A stretch of DNA of 64,000 nucleotides. It comes from Lysinibacillus_B sp042920265 (lineage in GTDB: Bacteria > Bacillota > Bacilli > Bacillales_A > Planococcaceae). The notes below the pieces were generated by a model. The model did not search any database. It had not been told where the DNA came from and worked only from the letters and a program-made list of their open reading frames with translations. The DNA is taken from assembly GCF_042920265.1 (NCBI RefSeq), contig NZ_JBDQZI010000008.1:62001-126000 (forward strand), in the 5' to 3' direction. A program made the position numbers and the translations under genes. Of this stretch, positions 15,259 through 23,334 are shown one piece after another. Numbering within the stretch: position 1 is the stretch's first letter; the number at the start of each line of letters is the position of its first letter.

Positions 15259-16011
15259 GTGTCTACACAATATTCTATTGGGGAGTTTGCTAAAAAAACA
15301 GGCATGACCATTCGGACATTGCATTATTACGACGAAATGGATTTATTGAAGCCAGCCTTTCTTTCGGCATCTGGACGCCGTTATTATTCAGATGAAAATA
15401 TTATTCAGCTCCAAAAAATTGTCTCTCTCAAATTTCTAGGCTATTCATTAGAAAAAATTCACGAATTAATTTATGTAACCGATTGGGATTTACAAGAATC
15501 TCTCCAATTTCAAAAGCAAGAGATGGTACAAAAAAGGGAGCATCTTGACCACGTCATTCGTGCACTTGATCACGCATTATTTATGATGGAGGAGCAAGGA
15601 ACAGTGAATGCGAATGTGTTTATGGCGCTTATCCACAATATTCATAAAGAGGATGAGCAAAAGGAATGGTTGAAAAATTATTTTCCAAAGGATTCTGTTG
15701 AGCAAATGTACAGTTTATCGGAAGAAAAGCAAATGGAGTTAAACAGTAAAATGGCGCGGCTTTTTGATGAGCTAAAAGGGGCTTTTGGACAAGATGCAGC
15801 AAGCCCGACTGTTCAAGCATTGATTGAACAATATTTTGCCTTAGCGCTTGAAGTATACCCAGGCACAATGGAGCTTGTGCAAGAATTACAGGGGCAAGAG
15901 ATTGAAATGGAGGACAACACCGAGCTTTTCCCTTCGCCTTTTTCAAAACAAGAAGAACAATGGATAGCTCAAGCAATGCAATATTATTGGGATGATAAGA
16001 TGAGTAAGTAG
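15259..16011 (+). CDS. MerR/TipA-family transcriptional regulator (250 aa)
   Basis: MerR DNA-binding domain at residues 5-75 (YSIGEFAKKTGMTIRTLHYYDEMDLLKP, SGRRYYSDENIIQLQKI), then a coiled dimerisation helix (QKQEMVQKREHLDHV). The C-terminal TipAS-like domain (about 115-245) has a EQMYSLSEEKQMELN segment and ends MQYYWDDKMSK. TipAS domains bind thiopeptides or other multidrug ligands. The start is GTG 15259 behind AAGGAGGGG; ATG 15238 lies before that site and is rejected. It has its own terminator. No target operon is evident nearby. Confidence 0.87.
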   Translation: MSTQYSIGEFAKKTGMTIRTLHYYDEMDLLKPAFLSASGRRYYSDENIIQLQKIVSLKFLGYSLEKIHELIYVTDWDLQESLQFQKQEMVQKREHLDHVIRALDHALFMMEEQGTVNANVFMALIHNIHKEDEQKEWLKNYFPKDSVEQMYSLSEEKQMELNSKMARLFDELKGAFGQDAASPTVQALIEQYFALALEVYPGTMELVQELQGQEIEMEDNTELFPSPFSKQEEQWIAQAMQYYWDDKMSK

Positions 16012-16052
16012 TATAGTGATGTGGATAATCATAATTAAATATAAAGTAGGAG

Positions 16053-16093
16053 AGTCAAGTGTAACTGAATGTAAAGTACACTTGACTTTTATT
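16053..16093 (+). terminator. rho-independent terminator after the MerR gene
   Basis: Arms AGTCAAGTGTA (16053-16063) and TACACTTGACT (16077-16087), then TTTATTTTAG. Confidence 0.8.
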
Positions 16094-16103
16094 TTAGTGC
16101 GAT

Positions 16104-16135
16104 GTAAAGTTTGTTTAACGTAAAGTTGACTTTAC
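16104..16135. promoter_or_regulatory. candidate XRE operator
   Basis: GTAAAGTTGACTTTAC (16120-16135) has perfect 7-bp arms and a half-site GTAAAGT lies at 16104-16110. The palindrome ends 17 bases before the start of the XRE gene. Confidence 0.6.
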
Positions 16136-16152
16136 TTTTAGATGGAGGAAAT

Positions 16153-16359
16153 ATGAAAAACAATATAAAAAAACTACGAGCACAACATCATATGACGCAG
16201 GATCAGCTAGCTGAATTATTAGCTGTCTCAAGACAAACGATTATTTCGCTTGAAAAAGAAAAATATAATCCATCCATCATCCTCGCATTTAAGCTAGCAA
16301 GTGTGTTCAACTGTCAAATTGAAGATATCTTTATTTATGAGGGGGAGAATAATGAATAG
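16153..16359 (+). CDS. XRE-type helix-turn-helix regulator (68 aa)
   Basis: The protein is a single Cro/C1-type domain: KKLRAQHHMTQDQLAELLAVSRQTIISLEKEKYNPSIILAFKLASVFNCQIEDIF, the small YozG-like class. The start is ATG 16153 with TGGAGGAA. Its end overlaps the next gene's start by 8 bases, and a palindrome sits in front. Such small regulators paired with a membrane protein are common in Bacilli. Role of the pair is unknown. Confidence 0.9.
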   Translation: MKNNIKKLRAQHHMTQDQLAELLAVSRQTIISLEKEKYNPSIILAFKLASVFNCQIEDIFIYEGENNE

Positions 16360-16723
16360 ATCACTTTGTATCATTATGGGCTTTTTCTTTTTAATAGTAG
16401 GTGGACTCATCAATTGGGCTCATATTAGTCAAGGGAAGTTTCCAGAAAGTTTAATGATAATCGGTATAGCGATTATGTGTTTTTGCTTAGCTTATTTAGA
16501 CAGTCATTTTAAAGCGAAGGATGAAAGAGCTCAAAAGATTAGAGAGCGGGGCATTTACATAAGTTATTTTTGGCTTTTAGCTATTATGTTAATTTTACTC
16601 ATTTTAGTGAACCCTTATTTTAATATAATTTCTATTAGTGCTTACCATTTACTGTTAATCGTTATGACTTGTTATATATCCATTGTGTTTATAAATTTGG
16701 CTTACTACGCATGGAAACTTTAA
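16352..16723 (+). CDS. four-span membrane protein paired with the XRE regulator (123 aa)
   Basis: Start is ATG 16352 with GAGGGGGAG inside the regulator gene. There are four membrane segments (about residues 4-22, 32-50, 72-92 and 97-117); between the second and third lies a charged loop (DSHFKAKDERAQKIRERG), a layout like DUF2178-type proteins that are usually encoded next to YozG-type regulators. No catalytic motif. Confidence 0.75.
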   Translation: MNRSLCIIMGFFFLIVGGLINWAHISQGKFPESLMIIGIAIMCFCLAYLDSHFKAKDERAQKIRERGIYISYFWLLAIMLILLILVNPYFNIISISAYHLLLIVMTCYISIVFINLAYYAWKL

Positions 16724-16824
16724 GGATAATGGCCCTCAAAAATCATCAACCCATTATTGCACTAGTTACTTTTCCCAAACATAGCTTTTTCTTTTTTGGG
16801 TAATCTAAGCGAAAACGTTGGGAG

Positions 16825-18360
16825 GTGGCGGGGATAATTATTGAAAGGTCGTCTGAATGGCAAGAGGGATTTATAGAGCGATTAGAACAAAAAGTCCCTT
16901 GGGATAATTGGCAGTTATACAAGATGAGTTATGAAGTGGAGAAAATGAATCTAATTCCTGATTTCTCTGGTTTACAATGCCCTAAAATTCTGTCCAACCT
17001 TTCGCCATTGCCACATCAATTGCAAGTGGCTGAAACGGTCATTGAGCGAATGAATGGCAAGGCGATTTTAGCCGATGAGGTAGGTCTTGGGAAAACAATT
17101 GAAGCAGGGCTTATTTTAAAAGAGTACCTTATTCGTGGGCTTGTCAAAAAAGCACTAATCTTAGCACCAGCCTCGCTTATAAATCAGTGGGTAGATGAGT
17201 TAAACAGTAAATTTTTTATTCCAGCGCATGCCTATAAAAAGAATACCCAAATTGCCCATTATCCAATCATCGTCATGAGTATGGATACAGCGAAAAAAAG
17301 TCCACATAGGGAACAAATTTACATGCAGCAATTTGACATGATTATTATTGATGAAGCACATAAATTAAAAAATCATAAAACTCAAATCTACCAATTTGTC
17401 CAAAGCTTAAAGAAAAAGTTTTGTTTATTGTTAACGGCTACACCGATTCAAAATAATGTGTTCGAGCTATTTTATTTAATTTCTTTATTAAAACCAGGTC
17501 ATTTAGGAAGCTTTGAGGCATTTCAATCTGCCTTTTCTGCAAGTAAATATGATTTAGAGCATGATGAATTTTTAAAAGAGCTTGTGCATCAGGTGATGGT
17601 AAGGAATCGTCGTCAGGATACAGGTATTGAATGGACGAACCGCTGTGTTGAAATGGTGCCTATTTGTTTTACAGATGAGGAGCAGCGGGTATATAACCAA
17701 ATTCTACATTTAAAAAATATCTCATCTATATTTTCTGGCGCATTCTCGATGATTACGTTAATTAAAGAAATGTGTAGTAGTAAGGAAGCGACCTATTTAA
17801 CGCTCAATATGATGCGGCAAAAATGTACGAATGAAGAGGAAATTGATTATATTGAAAGGCTCATTGAAGAGTTAATGGCATTAGAGATCAACTCAAAGGC
17901 AGAAAAAACACTCGAAATCATTCAAGAAGCGAATGATAAAGTACTAATTTTTACAGAATATCGTGCAACACAAGCGTATTTACAATGGTATTTGCAGACA
18001 AAGGGGATAACGAGTGTTACTTTTAACGGGAAATTTAGTAAAAGTAAGCGCGACTGGATGAAGCAGCTTTTTAGAGATAAGGCGCAAGTACTCATTGCGA
18101 CTGAATCGGGTGGAGAAGGAATCAATCTACAGTTTTGCTCGCATGTCATTAACTATGATTTGCCGTGGAATCCGATGAAGCTCGAGCAACGGATTGGTCG
18201 TGTCCATCGTTTAGGGCAGGAGCAGGATGTGCATATTTACAATTTAGCCATTCAACATACGATTGAAGAAGACATTGTTCGTTTGTTAAGTGAAAAAATT
18301 GATGTGTTTGAAAAAGTAGTAGGGGAGCTAGATGCCATTTTATCGGAAAAATCGATTTGA
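16825..18360 (+). CDS. yqhH: SNF2-family helicase, YqhH-like (511 aa)
   Basis: The helicase motifs are in order: LPHQLQVAETV (Q region), motif I ADEVGLGKTIEAG (about residue 87), Ia LILAPASLINQW, motif II DEAHKLKN, motif III LLTATPIQN, then helicase C with IFTEYRATQ, motif V TESGGEGINLQF and motif VI QRIGRVHRLGQ. Length is slightly shorter than B. subtilis YqhH. GTG 16825 is placed by GGGAGGTG just upstream. YqhG follows after 21 bases, the arrangement known in Bacilli. These proteins are DNA-dependent ATPases thought to remodel RNA polymerase or nucleoprotein; the role of YqhH is not established. The gcvT riboswitch gene usual nearby is absent. Confidence 0.92.
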   Translation: MAGIIIERSSEWQEGFIERLEQKVPWDNWQLYKMSYEVEKMNLIPDFSGLQCPKILSNLSPLPHQLQVAETVIERMNGKAILADEVGLGKTIEAGLILKEYLIRGLVKKALILAPASLINQWVDELNSKFFIPAHAYKKNTQIAHYPIIVMSMDTAKKSPHREQIYMQQFDMIIIDEAHKLKNHKTQIYQFVQSLKKKFCLLLTATPIQNNVFELFYLISLLKPGHLGSFEAFQSAFSASKYDLEHDEFLKELVHQVMVRNRRQDTGIEWTNRCVEMVPICFTDEEQRVYNQILHLKNISSIFSGAFSMITLIKEMCSSKEATYLTLNMMRQKCTNEEEIDYIERLIEELMALEINSKAEKTLEIIQEANDKVLIFTEYRATQAYLQWYLQTKGITSVTFNGKFSKSKRDWMKQLFRDKAQVLIATESGGEGINLQFCSHVINYDLPWNPMKLEQRIGRVHRLGQEQDVHIYNLAIQHTIEEDIVRLLSEKIDVFEKVVGELDAILSEKSI

Positions 18361-18381
18361 TTCATTGATAAGTGAGGGATA

Positions 18382-19155
18382 ATGATGTACCCACAACAAG
18401 TGCAACAATATTTACAAACATTTTTTACGGAAACAGGTTGCGACATTGTAACGAGTAGTCCACATGTAATGACAGTCCAATTAACGATTGATATGGATAA
18501 AAAAATGATGAATCGCCCTTTTTATTGGCAATATATTGAGAGCACAAATGGTGAACCTAATCCGATGCAAGTGACGTTTATTACGGATGCACACTATATG
18601 CAAAAGGGCCTTGCTGGAGAAATTGTCAACTATGGTTCGCCGCGGCTTACCCAGTTGTTTCGTGTCACAAAAGAGCTAGGGGCTTTTGTCCAAATGTTTG
18701 AACAAGTAGAGCGCGGGGCGACGCTCACACCTTGGCTTTGTGTTAATTATAAAGTGTCATACAAATGTGATCTCGCGAAAGAAAAGTTGTATTCATTAGG
18801 GATTAATTTAATGACAGGTGAGATGGAGGACGGTTTCCATGAATCACTACACACCGTTCATTTGACGCCTAACATACCAGAGGATGTGTATGCACTTCCA
18901 TATATTATTAAACCATTGCACGCCCTGAAGCGGTTAGATGAAACAATCGAAGCGCTTATTCATCAGGAGGACCACACTTGGGCAAGTGATGCACAGCAAC
19001 GTTTAACCAAGGAGCTACGTGTACTGGATTATTTTTATGAAGGGGTAGACAACAAACCAGAATGCTATGAAATTGAAAAAACAGCATTAGAGGAGCGTTA
19101 CACACCGCGAATTTGCATTGACATTATGAGCGGGGGCTTATTTTATTTGACGTAA
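18382..19155 (+). CDS. yqhG: YqhG family protein (257 aa)
   Basis: The N-terminus (YLQTFFTETGCDIV...HVMTVQLTIDMDKKMMNRPFYW, then NPMQVTFIT) is the signature of YqhG. The protein is soluble, without membrane segment or catalytic motif. It begins with two adjacent ATGs (18382, 18385) after GTGAGGG. It follows the YqhH helicase as in other Bacilli, probably as one operon closed by the terminator at 19193. Function unknown. Confidence 0.87.
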   Translation: MMYPQQVQQYLQTFFTETGCDIVTSSPHVMTVQLTIDMDKKMMNRPFYWQYIESTNGEPNPMQVTFITDAHYMQKGLAGEIVNYGSPRLTQLFRVTKELGAFVQMFEQVERGATLTPWLCVNYKVSYKCDLAKEKLYSLGINLMTGEMEDGFHESLHTVHLTPNIPEDVYALPYIIKPLHALKRLDETIEALIHQEDHTWASDAQQRLTKELRVLDYFYEGVDNKPECYEIEKTALEERYTPRICIDIMSGGLFYLT

Positions 19156-19192
19156 TCATTGCGAGGTTTTAGCTGTTGAAAATAGAGAAGGG

Positions 19193-19232
19193 AAAGCGGC
19201 GACTAAATGATACGATAAGTCGCCGCTTTGTA
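19193..19232. terminator. bidirectional terminator
   Basis: Arms AAAGCGGCGACT (19193-19204) and AGTCGCCGCTTT (19218-19229). It separates the converging yqhG and chemoreceptor genes. Confidence 0.85.
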
Positions 19233-19281
19233 TTGCATATTACTTTAGTTTCGCAGTGAAGTGTCATCGTTCTAAAAAAGA

Positions 19282-20973
19282 TTAAAACTTAAATTTCCCT
19301 ACTTCATCATTTAACGTTAAAGCAAGTTTACTCAATTCGTCCGTTGAGCCTGTAATTTCCTCCACAGAAGCATATTGCTCCTCAGAAAGTCCTGCAACAG
19401 TTTGTGCTTTTGAGGCGGTGTTTTCTGTAATAGACATTACTAATTCAAAGGAAGTATTGACTTGATCAGCACTAGCGGCTATTTGTTCGGAAATAGCGGA
19501 TACTTCTTGGATTTGACTGGCTATAGAATAAGTAGAGTCCAATATTTCTTTAAATGCCCCTCCTGTATGTTCAATCATTTTCACACCATCTAATACACTT
19601 TCCGTAACATGATTCATTTGCGTTACTGTTGCAAGTGTATCAGATTGGATCGATTGAATAATTTGTGTAATGTGCTGGGCAGATGTATTGGATTGTACAG
19701 CTAGTTTTCGCACTTCATCGGCCACTACAGCGAACCCTTTTCCATGTTCTCCAGCCCGTGCAGCTTCAATGGCAGCATTCAATGCTAACAAATTTGTTTG
19801 GTCTGCTATATTGGATATGGCAATAATAATTTTCTCGATTTCTTTTGAACGTTCATTCAGTAATACAATCGATTGTGCCGTCTTTTTCACCGTTTCTTCA
19901 ATTGTTCGCATTTGACCGATTGCTTGCGTAATACTTTTTTCGCCCATTTGTGATTTCTGTGTTGTCTCTTCCGAAGATTGTGCAACAGAAGACGTATTAT
20001 GAGCGATCAGCTGAAGTCCTCTAGAAACTTCCGTAATTGTTTGCGTACTTTCTTGTATTTGTTGCAGCTGCAGATTTGCCCCATTTGCTACTTCTTCAAT
20101 AGAAGAACTCACCTGATGTGCTGCTTCACTCGTTTGTGCTGTACTAGCTGCTAATTGTTCAGAAGAAGCCGTTAAATTTTCACTTGCTCTACTTACGGTT
20201 GTTAAGATTTCTCTTAGATTAATGGCCATTTGATTAAATGAAGACGCCAACTGAGCCACTTCATCTTTTGACTTGACTGTTAAGCTGTCTATTTTTAAGT
20301 TTCCAGAGGCAATTTCATCTGCCGCTTGTGTCAGCTTTGCTAGTGGCTTCACTTTCATGTATAAAAGGATAAATGCAATAAGGATAGAGACAATGACAAG
20401 CGAAGCAGAGACTATTAATATGATTAATCCCGTATGTACATTTTGTTTGGTCTTTGCCACTTTGGCATCTGTCCAAGAGGCTAGTTTTGTATTAAATTCC
20501 ACTAAAGATTGTTCAATGATGCCTTTGTTGATTTTATATTTTGGACCAAAAACGAGAAATCTTGCTTCTTCAAAATCCCCTTCTGCCACTGCTTGGATGG
20601 CTTCTTCTTCTAGGGATACTAATGCGCTGGAATTTTGATATGCAAATTCAATCAATTCCAATAATTCAGTAGGAACCTCGAGTTGTTGGAGGTTATGAAA
20701 AATGCGTTCTTGTGTTTGAGTTTCTTCTACTTCTTTCCAATAATTATCGTAGTGTTCTTTCTCTCCGAATTGCGTATATGCTCTTACTTCGTTTGTTATG
20801 TAATCAGAAGATGATTGCAGTTGGTTGACTAATGAGGTTACCTCTTCATCTAAGGCTAAAGCATCCGTTTCGCTTTCTAAATGTTTTAATAAAGAATAAA
20901 TACTCCAACCATTTACCATTATTAAGATGAACGTAATGGTTGCGGTAGTTTTTAATAATGTACTAATTTTCAT
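19282..20973 (-). CDS. methyl-accepting chemotaxis protein (563 aa)
   Basis: The order is a membrane span at residues 8-28, a helical extracellular sensor (about 29-187) of the four-helix-bundle class, a second span (about 188-212), a HAMP domain (about 213-265), then the signalling coiled coil. Its tip has EKIIIAISNIADQTNLLALNAAIEAARAGEHGKGFAVVADEVRKLA, split here as the conserved hairpin around residue 400. Start ATG 20973 follows AAGGAGAT; an upstream in-frame ATG lacks a site. Methyl-accepting Gln/Glu pairs flank the hairpin. No C-terminal CheR-binding pentapeptide (ends VGKFKF). Ligand unknown. Confidence 0.93.
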   Translation of the reverse strand: MKISTLLKTTATITFILIMVNGWSIYSLLKHLESETDALALDEEVTSLVNQLQSSSDYITNEVRAYTQFGEKEHYDNYWKEVEETQTQERIFHNLQQLEVPTELLELIEFAYQNSSALVSLEEEAIQAVAEGDFEEARFLVFGPKYKINKGIIEQSLVEFNTKLASWTDAKVAKTKQNVHTGLIILIVSASLVIVSILIAFILLYMKVKPLAKLTQAADEIASGNLKIDSLTVKSKDEVAQLASSFNQMAINLREILTTVSRASENLTASSEQLAASTAQTSEAAHQVSSSIEEVANGANLQLQQIQESTQTITEVSRGLQLIAHNTSSVAQSSEETTQKSQMGEKSITQAIGQMRTIEETVKKTAQSIVLLNERSKEIEKIIIAISNIADQTNLLALNAAIEAARAGEHGKGFAVVADEVRKLAVQSNTSAQHITQIIQSIQSDTLATVTQMNHVTESVLDGVKMIEHTGGAFKEILDSTYSIASQIQEVSAISEQIAASADQVNTSFELVMSITENTASKAQTVAGLSEEQYASVEEITGSTDELSKLALTLNDEVGKFKF

Positions 20974-21033
20974 GTAGTATCTCCTTATGCGATGCGCATT
21001 AACATTTTCTTCAATATAAATAGTTAGGATCAT

Positions 21034-21374
21034 AGTTCATAAAAGAGAATTAACAGGGCTGAGCAATACGCCTTTTGCATTTTAGTAAACAAATTGAACA
21101 GCATATATCCGATGAAATATGACTAAAGTTAACAATTAATAGGTAATTATTCATTATTGTACCATTAGTTTGTAAGTCGAAAAGTAATGTTTTTGTATAG
21201 ATATTATTACATTGTAAACAAGAATCACATGTTCATTATAATTTTCACTGTTATGACAGGATTAAGAGGTTGAAATCGTAGATAACAAGTTGATGTAAAA
21301 GTGTAAAATACTGTGTATAGTAGTTGTTGAAATAGTGGGGTCTACCATTATATTTCGAGAGGAGTACATAAACG
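21034..21374. other. intergenic region between divergent genes, nothing recognised
   Basis: AT-rich DNA between the chemoreceptor (−) and the SUKH gene (+). No hairpin or reading frame with a ribosome site was seen. The promoters must lie here; a sigma-D-type element for the chemoreceptor was looked for and not found convincingly. Confidence 0.45.
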
Positions 21375-22160
21375 ATGAAAAAAATATGGCGAGAAGAGAT
21401 AGACTATTACCGATTACCCACTTTAACAGATGAACTCGTAGCTTTTGCAGAGGAGAAGTTGAACATCACATTACCACAATCGTATATTAATTTATTGAAA
21501 GAGCAGAATGGTGGATATATTCACTATAATGCATTCCCTTCTAATGTCCCAACTTCTTGGGTAGACGATCACGTTCAGGTTGAATATATTTTAGGGATAG
21601 GGGAGGAAGAAGGTATACTACAAAGTGAATACTTCATTCAAGAATGGGATTTGCCGAAAAATATTGTGTTGTTTTCAGGAGATGGACATTCGTGGCTTGC
21701 TTTTGACTATCGGTATACAAAACAAGAGCCACCGATTATATATATTGATGTGGACTATGAGCAGGTGATTGAATTAGCACAAAACTTTACCACATTTTTA
21801 AATAGGTTATACATAGCAGAAGTTGAAGTGGACGATGCTCCCTTTGTCCCATTTGAAATCAACTTGACGATTGCAGAAGTGGAAGCAGCGTTAGCATCTA
21901 ATCAGGAACAACAAATTATTTTAGGGTTGAACTACCTTCACGAAAATACAAGAGGCAATGAACAATTAATCGAAAACAAAATCATTACACTCTTGCAACA
22001 TCACAATATTGAAATTAAACAATTAGCTGCTAATTTTGGGCTGCATTTTTATGATAGCGGAATTTTTTCTCCTAAAGGTGTGGAAAAAATGGTGTCTATT
22101 ATTCGGCAGGATGAAGAAATCGCTTATTATGCAGAAAATAGATTTGGTGAACATGCATAA
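21375..22160 (+). CDS. SMI1/KNR4 (SUKH) family protein (261 aa)
   Basis: The N-terminal 145 residues form a SUKH domain: LPTLTDELVAFAEEKLNITLPQSYINLLKEQNGGYI, then an ILGIGEEEGI strand, LPKNIVLFSGDGHSWLAFDYR and the IIYIDVDYEQVIELAQNFTTFLNRL end. Residues 165-261 form a helical extension. GAGAGGAG precedes ATG 21375. SUKH proteins are often immunity proteins against polymorphic toxins; no toxin gene is adjacent, so this may be an orphan immunity or a housekeeping member. Confidence 0.85.
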   Translation: MKKIWREEIDYYRLPTLTDELVAFAEEKLNITLPQSYINLLKEQNGGYIHYNAFPSNVPTSWVDDHVQVEYILGIGEEEGILQSEYFIQEWDLPKNIVLFSGDGHSWLAFDYRYTKQEPPIIYIDVDYEQVIELAQNFTTFLNRLYIAEVEVDDAPFVPFEINLTIAEVEAALASNQEQQIILGLNYLHENTRGNEQLIENKIITLLQHHNIEIKQLAANFGLHFYDSGIFSPKGVEKMVSIIRQDEEIAYYAENRFGEHA

Positions 22161-22223
22161 CAGACTAAGTACGGAAACACCGCGTTATTTGAAAAGGAGT
22201 GTAGTCATCAAGTATATGATGAG

Positions 22224-22421
22224 GTGAATCGTATAAGCTTAAAAGGCTGGCGTATATGTTTCTTTATGTGCCAATTGATAGGAGTTATCCCCATTACTTT
22301 AGCTGCTTTTAACATCGGTAGAGATTTTATGTCACAATACATATTTTATATTGTAGCCATACTTTGGATTGGCATCATCGGTAACTATATCGTCAAAAAG
22401 GTTGAGCAGAAAAAAACATAA
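22224..22421 (+). CDS. small two-span membrane protein, start uncertain (about 65 aa)
   Basis: From GTG 22224 the product is 65 residues: a short basic start, spans at about 9-28 and 35-55 and a basic end (KKVEQKKT). The open frame is the same as that of the SUKH gene and is open back to the SUKH stop; between them it encodes LFEKECSHQVYDEV with a AAAGGAG at 22193, but no canonical start after that site. GTG 22224 has only a weak ribosome site. A terminator follows directly, supporting a real gene. Confidence 0.5.
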   Translation: MNRISLKGWRICFFMCQLIGVIPITLAAFNIGRDFMSQYIFYIVAILWIGIIGNYIVKKVEQKKT

Positions 22422-22430
22422 GGCTTTTTG

Positions 22431-22463
22431 AGGTTGTCGGCAGTTTATGCGGCAACCTTTTTC
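22431..22463 (+). terminator. rho-independent terminator
   Basis: Arms AGGTTGTCG (22431-22439) and CGGCAACCT (22450-22458, one G-U pair), then TTTTT. Confidence 0.75.
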
Positions 22464-22569
22464 TATAAATAAAATAGGTGAATACTTGTGGAATATATTG
22501 TATGAAAATAGAAGGTACTATGACGTGATGGTGTACTTTTTACTATAATACATGATAAGGAGGTGCGAA

Positions 22570-23244
22570 ATGTTTGGAACGATTGTGAATGTGAGCACGA
22601 TTATTATAGGTACGATCATTGGCACGGTGCTTAAAAAGGGCATTAAGGAAGAGTATCAAACAGCTTTATTTAATGCGATGGGTTTTGCGGCTGTTGCGTT
22701 AGGGGCGAATGCGATTGTTACGAATATGCCAAATAGTATATTTCCCGTGCTATTTATTATTAGTTTAGCTGTCGGCAGTTTAATCGGAACTATACTCGAT
22801 TTAGAAGGGCATTTTAATCGGCTTGTCGGACGTTTTGGCAATTCAGAGCTGAGCAAAGGCTTATCCACTGCGATTTTATTATTTTGTGTGGGGACGTTAT
22901 CGATTTTAGGACCGATTGAAAGTGCGTTACATGATAATCATACATATTTATTGACGAATGCGACGCTTGATTTAGTGACCTCCATGGCACTAGCCGCCAC
23001 GTATGGGATTGGTATTATGTTTTCGGCTGTCGTTCTTTTTTTATGGCAAGGTGGTATTTATGTAAGTGCGCAGTATATTGAACCTTTTTTAACGGCGGAA
23101 CTTATGACAGAAGTGTCCATCGTTGGCGGTATTTTAATTTTTGCATCAGGCTTATCGATTTTAGGTATTAAAGATAGCAAAACCGTGAATATGCTGCCTG
23201 CGCTGTTTATTCCTGTTGTTTGGTTTATTATTCAAGGATTATAA
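22570..23244 (+). CDS. DUF554 family membrane protein, YqgA/YdfK-like (224 aa)
   Basis: Start is ATG 22570 after AAGGAGGTG. The protein has seven or so membrane segments with the Gly-rich GTIIGTVLKKGIKEEYQ start, the FCVGTLSILGPIES motif and the ATYGIGIMFSAV motif of DUF554. Length is normal. The family is membrane-integral and of unknown function, possibly a transporter. Single gene between two terminators. Confidence 0.88.
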   Translation: MFGTIVNVSTIIIGTIIGTVLKKGIKEEYQTALFNAMGFAAVALGANAIVTNMPNSIFPVLFIISLAVGSLIGTILDLEGHFNRLVGRFGNSELSKGLSTAILLFCVGTLSILGPIESALHDNHTYLLTNATLDLVTSMALAATYGIGIMFSAVVLFLWQGGIYVSAQYIEPFLTAELMTEVSIVGGILIFASGLSILGIKDSKTVNMLPALFIPVVWFIIQGL

Positions 23245-23279
23245 AGAGTATTGTTGAAAGTAAGTATTTTTATCGTAAG

Positions 23280-23310
23280 TACAGGCGGCTAAACATGTAG
23301 CCGCCTGTAA
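23280..23310. terminator. bidirectional terminator
   Basis: Perfect 12-bp arms TACAGGCGGCTA (23280-23291) and TAGCCGCCTGTA (23298-23309), between converging genes. Confidence 0.85.
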
Positions 23311-23334
23311 ATATTTATAGAAGTGTAAATGTGA

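Noticed and set aside
21375..22421. Toxin-immunity locus around the SUKH gene
   Set aside because: No toxin with a polymorphic C-terminus or secretion domain is adjacent; the SUKH domain alone does not justify the claim.
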